DNA of 64,000 nucleotides from Gracilaria domingensis (taxonomy: Eukaryota > Rhodophyta > Florideophyceae > Gracilariales > Gracilariaceae). A program made the position numbers and the translations under genes. The notes under the pieces were generated by a model. That model saw only the letters and a program-made list of their open reading frames with translations. It was not told where the DNA came from and searched no databases. The stretch is taken from contig VCMS01000239.1 of the NCBI GenBank assembly GCA_022539475.1, positions 1 through 64,000 on the forward strand. Direction: 5' to 3'. Of this stretch, positions 1 to 9,690 are shown piece by piece (position 1 is the stretch's first letter; every line of letters starts with the position of its first letter).

Positions 1-37
1 CATTTAAAGGCTTGCCTCCGTTGTTTGCGCTGAAGCG

Positions 38-2047
38 ATGGATTCCACCGATGTTGGAGAGGAGATACATCCTATCGACATGAGTGCTCCGCCTCCGGCG
101 TTCCATGCATATGTCAGACTTTTCTTGGTTCTTCGCGATGCTTTGGCAAACAGCGATGGAGGCCCTGATCGGCCACCGGACGTGGGGTTTAGAGGGTTAA
201 TAGAGTTCTGCGCCGAGAACTATAAAGATATTCCGGAGGCAAGGAAGATGTTTGAGGAGGCCACTAACTCCAAGAACCTGCAGAACTTGACACTGCAACA
301 GCTGCGAAAGAGTGTTGTGAATAACAAACCTGTGGAACAGCGATATCTTGTAACGAAGCTTCTTGACAAGAAGGACGGGGATGAGGACCAGAGACTGCGA
401 GATTTTTTCCTTCTCTCTATGGATATGGGTATATACCTACCGGTGCGATGCCTGGTTGGTTATTTCATGACCAGGAGAAAGCAGGTTCTGAAGACGACAG
501 TGTTCATCCCACCAACAGCTGTGAACCCATTTGAGGTCGTTATATACTTATCATACCTCGGCCACATAATGGGAGAGAACGACAACATCCGAATGATGAA
601 GAAGAAACAACCGAAAAAGAAACGAAAAGTGAACCATGCACCATCTGTGTACATACCCACTTTTACGTCGTTCTCCAAAGACAACTGTGATCGACTGGGA
701 TTCGCTATCAGTGAGGTCGTATGGGCATGGAGTTGTTTTGCGGCTCATCTTGGATACACGAACGTTCAGCATATGGTGAAACCATACATTTACATGAATA
801 TGCAGACGTTGAAGTATACGGCGCTAGAGACACGGGAGTCTGGTTATGCCCCGCCGAGCCAGAGTACTCGATTCAACACAAAGGATGTGCCACAGAGCAG
901 TACTAGTGGATCGGTGCAGACCTTGAGTGATGAATGCGATACAAACCTCCGAATACTGGCTAAGGAATTTTTGACAGACCTCGAAACCGTATGCACCCAC
1001 GATAGCCTCTATAGCTTACGGGCTGATCAGATGAGGAACTGGATAGAGTTTTCGGAGATACGGATGGATACCGTATCTGGTTCTGCCTCCGGTGAGTTGC
1101 CTGCTCGATTTCAGAAGTTTTCGGAGTTGCTATGGAAACCGATACATGATATGCGTCATGCGGCAGGGTTCCATGTCGGCATTCACGCGAAACCTGATAT
1201 TGAACTGACGAAAACCCCTAAAACTTCCGGTAATGCCGAACCTTCTTCGACCAAGTCTGCCCCACCCCCACCTCGTCGAGAGTATATGAACCTCGTGAGC
1301 TCCGATAGCGACGAGTTCGAGAAGCCGGTGAATCTTGCGGAGCATGAATCTCGGGTTGCCGGTTACAACATCCAAAAGACTGGTATTGAGCCGCCCATGA
1401 AGGGGATATCCAGTCTCCTTCGAATGAATATGGACAAGGTGTGGAAGGGGATGAGAAAGTCACACTTTGTAGCGTACAACTGTGACATGAAGGACCTGAG
1501 GCACACACACGAAACGTTTGTGAATCAGAGTGAGATTTTATGGGGTGAGGCACAGCTTGTCCTAACAGACCCTCCCTTTAACACTCGAAGGAAGAGGAAC
1601 AAACGGAATAGTGGTCACGATGTCTTCAGTGAGGAAGACATGATCCGTACGGCTGACTTCATAAGTTCCGCGCTTCGGTCAGGTGGGCACTTCATTATAT
1701 TCTGTGCCATGGCACAGTTTCATGTGTGGCACAGGATACTTTCGGAAACGGCGAGTACGAAAGATGAAGCTGGAAGCGAAGGTAAACCAGAACTCATGCC
1801 TTTGTTTAAAGTGGATGCGAATCCACTGGTGTTCATCCGGGATCGCAGTAATGTTGGAGGGAATCCACGGAAGTTTGGGATACAGCCCGTAACGGAGTAC
1901 GCCATTCATGGGGTGAAGCGTGGATTGCGACCATCGGAGGAAGCCAGTCTTACTCCATTTGAGGAGAACAATTTCATTCCTTCCACTTTCCCGGCTAACA
2001 GGAATGTAATTGACCGGGTGCCCAAACCGCGAGCGGGGAGTGGTTGA
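38..2047 (+). CDS. DNA methyltransferase, beta class, N-terminal part with catalytic motif IV (frameshifted)
   Basis: This 669-codon frame carries the catalytic loop DPPF at residues 511-514 (context LVLTDPPFNT), preceded by a D-x-x-D/L segment like the start of CcrM-type enzymes and followed by a hydrophobic GGHFIIF strand. Motif IV lies upstream of motif I, which is in the next frame (2014-2595); this order defines the beta class of amino-methyltransferases. DPPF/Y usually goes with adenine-N6 activity and SPPY with cytosine-N4, so an N6-adenine enzyme is the better guess. Residues 192-198 read PKKKRKV, a monopartite nuclear localisation signal. The first ~470 residues match nothing I recognise. 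The frame ends at a TGA at 2045-2047, caused most simply by a 1-base loss in the G run at 2035-2038. ATG at 38 is the first in frame, but the gene could begin before the window. Confidence 0.75.
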   Translation: MDSTDVGEEIHPIDMSAPPPAFHAYVRLFLVLRDALANSDGGPDRPPDVGFRGLIEFCAENYKDIPEARKMFEEATNSKNLQNLTLQQLRKSVVNNKPVEQRYLVTKLLDKKDGDEDQRLRDFFLLSMDMGIYLPVRCLVGYFMTRRKQVLKTTVFIPPTAVNPFEVVIYLSYLGHIMGENDNIRMMKKKQPKKKRKVNHAPSVYIPTFTSFSKDNCDRLGFAISEVVWAWSCFAAHLGYTNVQHMVKPYIYMNMQTLKYTALETRESGYAPPSQSTRFNTKDVPQSSTSGSVQTLSDECDTNLRILAKEFLTDLETVCTHDSLYSLRADQMRNWIEFSEIRMDTVSGSASGELPARFQKFSELLWKPIHDMRHAAGFHVGIHAKPDIELTKTPKTSGNAEPSSTKSAPPPPRREYMNLVSSDSDEFEKPVNLAEHESRVAGYNIQKTGIEPPMKGISSLLRMNMDKVWKGMRKSHFVAYNCDMKDLRHTHETFVNQSEILWGEAQLVLTDPPFNTRRKRNKRNSGHDVFSEEDMIRTADFISSALRSGGHFIIFCAMAQFHVWHRILSETASTKDEAGSEGKPELMPLFKVDANPLVFIRDRSNVGGNPRKFGIQPVTEYAIHGVKRGLRPSEEASLTPFEENNFIPSTFPANRNVIDRVPKPRAGSG

Positions 2048-2595
2048 CATGGAAGGTACATGAGCCAGGTAGTTTAGTACCAGGTGGGCAGTACATAAGA
2101 CCGGAGCAGAAGTCGAGGGAGTTGATGAAGGAGTTGATATGTCGCTTCACAAGACCGGGTGATCTTGTCATGGACATGTTCGCGGGAACTTTTTCTACGG
2201 GTATGGCGTGCCTATCGCTGACAAAGCATAGGAAGTTCTTGGGGTGCGAGAAGAATAGGCCATGTTTCAGCCATGCGAAGCACCATCTAACGACTCTTAT
2301 GGCCGAAGTTATTCGCGGGGGAAGAATGACATCCTGGTTGAACAGGAGGTGGTGGATGCGGCTTCAACGACCTATGAACGGGTTCCACATCGGGACCGAG
2401 GTCGGCTTGAATGGGAGGCTCCATTTGGTTACCCCAGTACCAAGTGATGCCTGGACATATTACTCAGTTCCTAGGAAGATACTGGAAGGACTGGGACTTT
2501 GTCGAGAAGTGTGGAGAGCGTACTGTAGATCTTTGGGAGGGGAAGTACCGAGGAGCTCTGAATCTTATGGATATGCATATGCTGTTGACTGTTGA
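2014..2595 (+). CDS. DNA methyltransferase C-terminal part with SAM-binding motif I (shifted frame)
   Basis: The frame is open from 2014 and overlaps the end of the previous one without a proper ATG, so it is the continuation of the same gene after a frameshift. It shows a motif X-like segment (RPEQKSRELM, about 2100-2130), then GDLVMDMFAGT (2158-2190), the D-x-F-x-G SAM-binding loop, and a KFLGCEKN strand. This is the usual C-terminal block of CcrM-like beta-class enzymes. After about 2290 the coding signal moves to another frame (2262-2447), so a second lesion is likely. The SET-domain gene starts within this frame's tail, so the methyltransferase and SET parts may once have been a fusion. 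Confidence 0.7.
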   Translation, partial: PGAQTASGEWLTWKVHEPGSLVPGGQYIRPEQKSRELMKELICRFTRPGDLVMDMFAGTFSTGMACLSLTKHRKFLGCEKNRPCFSHAKHHLTTLMAEVIRGGRMTSWLNRRWWMRLQRPMNGFHIGTEVGLNGRLHLVTPVPSDAWTYYSVPRKILEGLGLCREVWRAYCRSLGGEVPRSSESYGYAYAVDC

Positions 2596-3172
2596 AGCCA
2601 ATCGCTATCGCTTACATATAGCATCTTCTAATATTCGACATCCCCGTGCTAGTATGGGGGTGTTCACGGAACATAAGATATTGGCTGGGGAAACTATCTG
2701 TCATTTCTATGGAACTTTGGTATACACGGATCTGACGAACCGGAAGGAAAGACACTTAACCTATGGAAGTGGCTGTCTCGGAGCAACTCCAGTGCGGTAC
2801 AAGTTGTTTTCTATGATGGTCACTGTGACTGGTACGGAGTTTCTGCATCTGAGGAACAGACCAGGACAGGCTCAGGATAGAAAGGAGAGCGAAGTCTACA
2901 TTGTCCCGGCGCCTTTTTGTATCGGGGGCTACATTAACGACGCCGGATATCATGCCGGGGATCCCGATTTATCGGAGCCCCGGTCAAACAGGACTCGAAG
3001 TGCCAATGTGCAGGTGGTGGAAGCGAAGTCCGTGATACAGTTCAAGTCAGACCTTTCTAACTATGCTCTACTTCGTTGTAGAGCAGTAAGAGATATTAAG
3101 AGGGGCGAAGAGTTGTATTTCAACTACGGAGAGCAGTACGCCTGGGACTGGGCTCTGACATTGGAGCAATAG
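2411..3172 (+). CDS. SET-domain protein methyltransferase
   Basis: The predicted 253-aa protein has a SET domain at about residues 81-247. Visible signatures are SMGVFTEHKILAGE (the G-x-G/F-x SAM-binding start, 81-94), an HFYGTLVY strand (98-105), GGYINDAGYH with the conserved asparagine at 176 and SANVQVV at 198-203 (the N-H-S-C-type region), and RGEELYFNYG with the catalytic-pocket tyrosine at 231-240. There is no cysteine-rich pre-SET or post-SET region. SET enzymes transfer methyl groups from SAM to lysines, mostly on histones. The target here cannot be told. It overlaps the broken methyltransferase frame, so its N-terminus is uncertain: ATG at 2411 or 2447, or an internal part of a fusion. 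Confidence 0.78.
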   Translation: MGGSIWLPQYQVMPGHITQFLGRYWKDWDFVEKCGERTVDLWEGKYRGALNLMDMHMLLTVEANRYRLHIASSNIRHPRASMGVFTEHKILAGETICHFYGTLVYTDLTNRKERHLTYGSGCLGATPVRYKLFSMMVTVTGTEFLHLRNRPGQAQDRKESEVYIVPAPFCIGGYINDAGYHAGDPDLSEPRSNRTRSANVQVVEAKSVIQFKSDLSNYALLRCRAVRDIKRGEELYFNYGEQYAWDWALTLEQ

Positions 3173-3419
3173 ATGAGTTCAGTACCGAATAGAAAGTAAA
3201 TATGCTTGTGAGTGTTGCAGCTGCCTGCAATACGCGTTGTTGTACATGTACACTGGAGCTCTTCATCTGTAACGGCGATATTTGCGACCCATTGGGCACC
3301 TCAAATTCCTAAAAAGCAGGAACTGCGGAGTCTCCCGGAATATCTGAACCATGCACCCCCCCCACCCCCTCCCCCCCTCCCCAACAATTTCGTTTCATTA
3401 CCCTGTTTATCTCCACAAC

Positions 3420-5318
3420 ATGGGTATAACGACGAGAAAGCGAAATAGTACGCAGCGGAACAAGAATGGACAGAAGAAGAGAAGAGCATCGGATGATACG
3501 AATCAGGCTACAAGCACCGCACTTCCTAAACGGAAGTCGTCCTCGACGAAGGAGAGAGTCAGTGGGCGTCCTTCTACAGGACTCTCTCGCCCATCTCGCA
3601 GCGGAGCGTCTTCCGGGATTGCGTCAAGAATTCGTGGATCAGCGAACGATGTCGTGCCGTCAACTGCCGATAATGCAAATCTTGCATCTGTCTCTGCTCC
3701 TCAAGAAGATGAGGTAACTCGGCCCAGCGGGTCAGGACAGGAGGCCATGACAACTGGAACCGAAGAGGTTCGTATGACACTAAAACCTTCATGTCCCCGG
3801 CCGATATCGAAGACGGGAGCTACTGGGGCGCGGGTTACGCCGCCCAGTGGATCTGGACAACAAGGGACAATGACCAGAAGTCGTGAGAGCCCTAGTATAT
3901 TAAGATCGTCACGTCCATCCCTGTCTTCTAGAACTGGGGCCGCTATGAATCGTATCATGCCTCGCAATGGGTCCGGACAAGGGAGAAAGACAATAAGAAA
4001 TCGAGAGACAACTGATAGACGAGTTACTTTTTGACCTTCCCCTGTTTCCAGAACGGGGGCCGTTGCAGCTCGTACGAAGCCCAATTCATCTGATATACCA
4101 TGCCATGGAGGAGGACATACACGGGAGTTGGAGCTCGGAGCCGTGCCAAGGGTGGACACAGAACGCCTGCAGCCTCTCGTGGCTAAGGCTATGGCACATG
4201 AGGATAGTTCCGATAACGAAATAACACCGAATCCTGCGGCATTACCGGGGCCTGTCGCCGAAGAAGCTAGGGAAATAACGGAAGATATCCAAACTGGTGT
4301 GAATTCAAGCTCTATGAACAGACCTGATCTTTTAAATGAACTGAATTGCTTGAAAGAAAAGGTTAAGACGCTACAAGAGGACTTGATGGTTCGGGGAATT
4401 CTAGTGAAGGTCGCCCAAGAGCAGAGTACGGCTTTGAAAAAGAGGCTTGAAGAGAAGGATCTAGTCATTGAAGGGCTAAGAGGGGCACTGAAACAGGAAG
4501 GAGATAGGAGTACACGTGCTGGTGAACCTGGGCAGACAGGTCGAAAGAAGCATAAAATTGAGGTGTGCGACGAGTTTCGAGGGGTTGCTCGAGCAGTGTA
4601 TCACAACATGCTGACGTGGGCAAGGAGAGAAACAAGTGAGCTATGGCTCGAAGGTGAGTCGCTCACCCGAAATTGGGGTAACCGTGCCGAGAAGGTGGAA
4701 GACGCAACTGAGAGTGGGGAAGGGCTTATTGAGCCGGAGGAAGGTGGTTCATACATGGTTCCTAAAAACCCCGTGGAGCTCTTGGGCAGTTTTGGCATGT
4801 TCACACCGTCGGTAGAGAGGGAGCCAGATGCTTTGCTGAAGAAAATGGTTGAAAGCGAGTTGAAGGAGTTGAGCTGGGAAGGTATTAGAAAAGCATCTCT
4901 TACCGACAGGTGTATACTGGAACTTTGTGCAGATATGTGCCTTAGGCAGAGAATGCGGCAGACCATGAGTGACGTCGTGGGCGTTCGTAAGAGAAATACG
5001 AGGGATAAACTATTTCTGCTCCTGGGGTACGATCTGATTTGGAGAAGAACAAAGCTGGTAGAAGAGAATGCTGACGAACTCACAATGCAGTTGAAGGAAG
5101 CGCAGGAGAACATACTGCGTCTTGACGAAAATGGTGTACCGAACACTTCATGGTGGAGAAAAGCCCCACTTGTTCGTCTAAAGTACTCCAATGCGGACAA
5201 TGTCGAGGATATGCCGACGGAAAATCAAGACTTGTTCTTCCGAAACCGTGTCGGGATACAAGTGCTGAAGGAGTTTATTGGGTATGATGTGGAAGACAAG
5301 GATACGGGCACCTTTTAG
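3420..5318 (+). pseudogene. Unknown coiled-coil cargo protein with internal repeats; one in-frame TGA
   Basis: A single frame runs from ATG 3420 (or 3351, just after a C-rich tract) to TAG 5316-5318 with one in-frame TGA at 4032-4034. I recognise no family. The N-terminal part is basic and Ser/Thr/Arg-rich, with three imperfect ~40-residue repeats around the core GSGQ...R(T/S)REx...TGA at about 3715-4085; the TGA falls in the third repeat. A coiled coil follows (about 4320-4500, heptad-like LNELNCLKEKVKTLQEDL), then a mixed helical region. Coding continues in another frame at 5306-5815, so a second frameshift near 5306-5318 is likely. It sits between the SET gene and the transposase on the cargo strand. 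Confidence 0.5.
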
Positions 5319-5815
5319 ATGGCACAATACTGTTGCTCGCACGTTTGGACGCTTGGGTGTTGACGGTTGTGAGCCTTCTAAGTACGGATGTGTCTAGGGG
5401 TGGCCAGAGACAGAAACTGTTTACAAAGAAGTTTGCCGAACTGCTACCTCTGTGTTTAAAGAATGTTCTGGGGGATGTTAGACAACGTGTCTTGAGGACC
5501 AATTCCAGCGAGTTTCATAATTTTGGAACGACAACGGAAGATTGGACTAAGGTTCTTGGTAATGACATGAGAGAGGCTACATTTGGATATCGAATGCCGT
5601 CGAACGGAAGACTTTACCTCACTGTGAAAGAACAATTTTTTATTGACAGTGTGAGCCGAAGGTTGGGGTCTATTAGCGATTGCTTCGTTGGTGAATGCGA
5701 GGAAGGGGATATGGAGTTCAAGGAAATGGACATGAACGATTTCGGAAGTAACACAGGATCACAAGAAAAGGCACCACAAGGTGAACATGTAGAGGATGGA
5801 GCCCTTAATGTTTAA
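5306..5815 (+). CDS. C-terminal part of the unknown cargo protein (shifted frame)
   Basis: The frame is open across the stop of the preceding gene and lacks a plausible ATG at its start, so it reads as the downstream part of the same gene after a frameshift near 5306-5318. It encodes a Leu/Arg-rich segment and ends in an acidic tail (EEGDMEFKEMDMND). Short open stretches with similar acidic composition continue to about 6010 in another frame, so the original C-terminus may lie further on. No known domain was recognised. Confidence 0.4.
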   Translation, partial: GHLLDGTILLLARLDAWVLTVVSLLSTDVSRGGQRQKLFTKKFAELLPLCLKNVLGDVRQRVLRTNSSEFHNFGTTTEDWTKVLGNDMREATFGYRMPSNGRLYLTVKEQFFIDSVSRRLGSISDCFVGECEEGDMEFKEMDMNDFGSNTGSQEKAPQGEHVEDGALNV

Positions 5816-6055
5816 GGCTGTACAAGATCAACGTGCTCAGTTGGTCCTTCATCTGAATCATGATAGAATCGATTGATGTAGAATCGGTGTTGAAACCATT
5901 GAAGTGGAGGACAAAAAGGTGGAGCAGGGTAGTTTGATCGAACAACATGGACAGTTCCCTGTAGTGCAGAAGCCGGAACCATCCCTTACCAAGGAGTTAA
6001 CTCTACGATAGTCTCCGCTTTGGAATGACGAGGGAACGGAAGAGTGTGGTTCTTT
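5816..6055. other. Short gap between convergent cargo and transposase
   Basis: This gap holds only short open pieces in the + direction (about 5818-6010) that could be the decayed tail of the cargo gene. No repeat or insertion junction is visible, which supports cargo and transposase belonging to one element. Confidence 0.4.
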
Positions 6056-8991
6056 TCATCGTTTGTAGCCCACCGTAAAGATATGCATTTCAATATGTGG
6101 TCGATGTTTGTTGCGGGGAGTAAAACCTCGAAATACCGGACGAATGCCACCCTCTGGTGCGGTAAGTGCAGAATCAAGGAGAGATATTCGAATCAGAGCG
6201 ACTACCTGGGCAACCCAAGTCTCTGAATCTTCTCCGCTTACCAATACAGTGGAAAACTTTGGCTTTCTACTGGGACCAAATGCTGGAGAAGCGAAGACAC
6301 GTTGGATGATGGGGTATTTGGGTCGTCCCAGCTTAAGTGCCTTAGAAGACGAATCGAAGTGTTCAAGAGTCGGAACGAAACCGCCTTTCACGAGGGCCGA
6401 ATTCACCAGAGTTATCCTTGTCTTTTCTGGGAAGTATGTAATAGAGTGCTCATCCAGTGTTTCTTTCACGAGACCGAGGAAAGGAGGAAGGGCCTGTTTA
6501 CCAATTTGATCAAGAATCGACCTTGTGTCCCTACTTGAGAACATCTCTCTAACAGCAGTTCATGTTTTTGAACTGGACATACTTGAAACACAATGTTGAA
6601 GAGCTCGTAAAGTGAAAGAACGCCCTCTCATTGCAAACCGAGGAAGCTGTGTGGAAGTTCCTGGTAAACCTGGATTACGCTGGTAAGGAGTATTGCCATT
6701 CCATTGCTTTCTAACATGTCCGTGCTCAATGGAGCGAATAGTCTCCTCCACAGCCGTTGCTGTTCTTCTGGACGTCTTTTTGTAGTGTCTTTTAAATAGC
6801 AGGTGTGCATGTTCGTATATGCCTGCGTCGTAGTACTTGATACTTCCCAGACGGCGAATATCGTCCACGAGATGATCGAGAAGATGAAACTTCAGAGTTC
6901 CCAGTCTGGAGGGATGAAAATCCGCCAGAGTCTTTGTTGCGGAACGCTTGAAGGCTTCAATCTCCGAACTAAGACAAAGGAGAGAGCTTTCAGTCCAATA
7001 CGGGTCACGATTTTATCTGAATAAGGTCGAGAGCAAGTCCGAGTACTGAGAGAAAACGGTTGTGATTGAGACCACTTCCTGTTCTCCACAGCATATGTCA
7101 AAGAATGCTCCTATAAAGGGAAAGACCATGTCAAGTGCTTTGTAGTTTTTGGCCTCCAGCATTCCACGGAGACCGTCTTTCGTGAAGATACCATTCAAAG
7201 ATTTGCCTTTCTCCTGCGTGGAGAAATCGATATGTAAACCTTTGGCAGGAGAATCGCGTTCTATGGCAGCTAGAATTGCGTTTGCATGGTTGAAGAGTTG
7301 GGTGCGTATCGTTCGAAATGAACGCGATGCAGATGTTCCTATTGTGGTGCACACGGTGTCTGACTGCAGTCTCTCGATTGTGGCCGTTTTTATCAACTTT
7401 GAGATGCCGAGATGCAAGTTGTGTAATGGTTCGAATGGGAACAGACTGTATGGAGACAATCCCGGGATCATTCCAAGGCTTACGGAAGTTTCGAGGTACG
7501 AAGGAATGAGAGATATGGAATTTGAACGCATCAGAGTATCCGCTTGAGATCTCCTCTCCCTCGCACGACGTGGACGTCTTTCCGCCTCGTCTTTTTGTGC
7601 ATGTTGCAAAATAGCTGTGTATGTCTTTCGGATGCTTTTCGTGTGCTTTTGAGAACGTCCGTTGAATGAGGTGGGAATAGGACTGCATAAAGATGAGCGA
7701 GGGGCTTTGCATCTATGACACGGGCTTTCCGTTTTGGTCCCATGAAGAATGGACAGAATGTCTTTAGCCTCAGAAATATCGGCAGAATAACTTGCAAGCA
7801 GAGAATAGCACACTCGACTTAGTTTTTCTTCCCCGATGAACTGAAAACCTTTCTGCGTGAGATTTAGAATGAGCTCCAGGACTTGACGAAGAGATTCTTG
7901 AAGGATTTGCATCCTGGACTCGCGTAGAGACTTGCTAGAAACAAATGGCATTGCGTCTGCTTCAGATGCGGAAACCTCGATCAGTGTGGTAGGGAAGTAT
8001 GCCACTACTGTGAGGTCATCACGGATACACTTACGGCGAAGCTCGTCGGAGAAGTTGAGAAATATGAGGTGAAGAGGATAGGCGGTAACCGATGTTTGCT
8101 TTAGAGTTGTTGAAGACTTATCGGTGTATACCTGCAGAAGACCTACGAAAGATTCACTGTAACGTATTTCTTGGGAGTACCACACTATTCTACTATCCCA
8201 AGAGCCCATGACCATTTCCTTAAGTTTTGAGGTGGCGTCTCTTGAGAGAGAGCCGGACATGGGGTGAGATATTTCGTGGAGTGGGTCTGAGGTATAGGGT
8301 GGAAGAATGTGTTTTCGTTGTTAGCCAACTGGAGCTGTTTCACAAGTGTCTGAACGGGGTCTCTCGTGTAGAGGGTGGCGCTGAACTTACATCCTTCTGG
8401 CGAGACAGTTCTTCGATTGAAACCGTCCTTTGAGGCGTATCGTTCGAAAATGGCGTTCTTCAGTTCTGTACAGCGCTTGGAACTTGTTATGGTCTTGTTG
8501 AATCGCTTTTGCGAGAATCGCGGGTCCCAAAGTAGCCCAATTAGCTCGTCCGCCTCACGATGACCAAGGTTGGAAGCTACTGAAGCCAGACAAACCATGA
8601 GATAATCCATATGCAAATCACCAAGGGCCTCCTCAGAAGGCACTGGGCGGGAACTGCTTCCGTGTTCTCGCTCTAATGACGCGGGACCCGGGGAAGGAGA
8701 AACACAATGCGAAGTGTCCGGAATGGGAGGGGCGCACGGAGTGGGGTCGACGATGTCCTCGGACACTGGAGGCTCGGGAAGGCGACAAGGGGCAGTGACC
8801 GTTTCGGAAGATGCGGGCGCGGGCGCGGAAAGCTTGAGACGCTTGCTTCTCCGAATGGGCCGCCTATTGTCGTCTTCCAGCGCTGCTTTCAGACAAAACG
8901 GACAATGGTTGACATGCTGTTGAAGAGATAAGACTCCTCGGCGAGTAACGAAGGGACACCCACGCTTCTTATGTGTACAGTAGTAGATCAT
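6056..8991 (-). pseudogene. Plavaka-like (CACTA superfamily) transposase, inactivated copy
   Basis: Comparison with the right-hand copy shows the same protein. It has an N-terminal C-x6-C...H-x3-C finger, the YTDKSSTT block with the likely first catalytic Asp, a SPCHRC Cys pair, the PFEPLHNLHLG block, and a C-terminal HLLDHLVDDIRRLGS...E..H region typical of Plavaka proteins. The ATG at 8991 (LLPMIYY) is conserved in both copies and is my preferred start. Lesions: a 1-base loss near 8272 (AAA where the right copy has AAAA), TAA at 7013-7015 where the right copy has TAC, and an in-frame TGA at 6560-6562. After the TGA the same frame continues to 6056 with a KFSTVLV...W segment, so full length is about 980 residues. 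Confidence 0.75.
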
Positions 8992-9360
8992 GGGAAGAAG
9001 AAATGAACGAGAAACGACGACAAAGACTGCAAGGGAAGGGCGTCCGAAGGGAGAAGGAGGTCGAGCGACAGTCAATATCGACGTGTTGCTCAGAACGGAG
9101 AATATATTTTGAGTTTAAATCACGTGCTTTCGTTCAAAAAGGAACGTAGGTACACGTCGACCTCAACACAAGGGTGTACTTCTCGTATTATCTACCACTG
9201 GTTATAAACCTGTGGTTTCCCAACGTTGTACGCTGTACACTTGTCCAATCTCGCACAGAAAAATAAATCTCTTCCCTCCGCCGCCGCCCCCGCCCGTCCG
9301 ACGTCCGACCTTTTGTTACCGTCGTGATCCGTGCCATCCTCGCGTTCTACTCCGCTCCAT

Positions 9361-9416
9361 CGTACGTTTTTTCGCCCTCGCACTCGCTACGAAGTGCGAG
9401 GGCGGAAAAAAGTACG
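9361..9416. repeat. Hairpin upstream of transposase (left copy)
   Basis: The 24-base arms 9361-9384 and 9393-9416 pair with about two mismatches around the loop CGCTACGA. The right copy has a hairpin at the matching place (61402-61472) with similar arms but a different, longer loop. Confidence 0.7.
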
Positions 9417-9690
9417 ACGGATTACGAAGTAGCGTGCTGAGAATGGATTCCATTAAGCGGACATGAAGCGTACCTCATTCTCTTTCTCCGCCCTCGTCGG
9501 ACGCCTCCATAAAGCGGACAGCATCCGTATCTCACGGATGTATTCCGTGCAGTCTTTCCGTGCAGTCTTTTCGTACGTGCTTCCATTTCCTTCTACGTAT
9601 CTTTGTTCTAAACTAACCAATCCTCACCACGTCTCTTCGCGCTCTGCGACATGTAAACGGCAGGAAAAAGGCTTTGGGTTACTTTTGCGA

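Noticed and set aside
601-640. Vector contamination suggested by the PKKKRKV signal
   Set aside because: The heptamer sits in a continuous 669-codon frame with no flanking vector sequence; short basic signals arise naturally.
7149-7547. + strand frame of 132 codons within the transposase region, repeated at 63289-63687
   Set aside because: It is the antisense shadow of the conserved transposase and has no recognisable motif.
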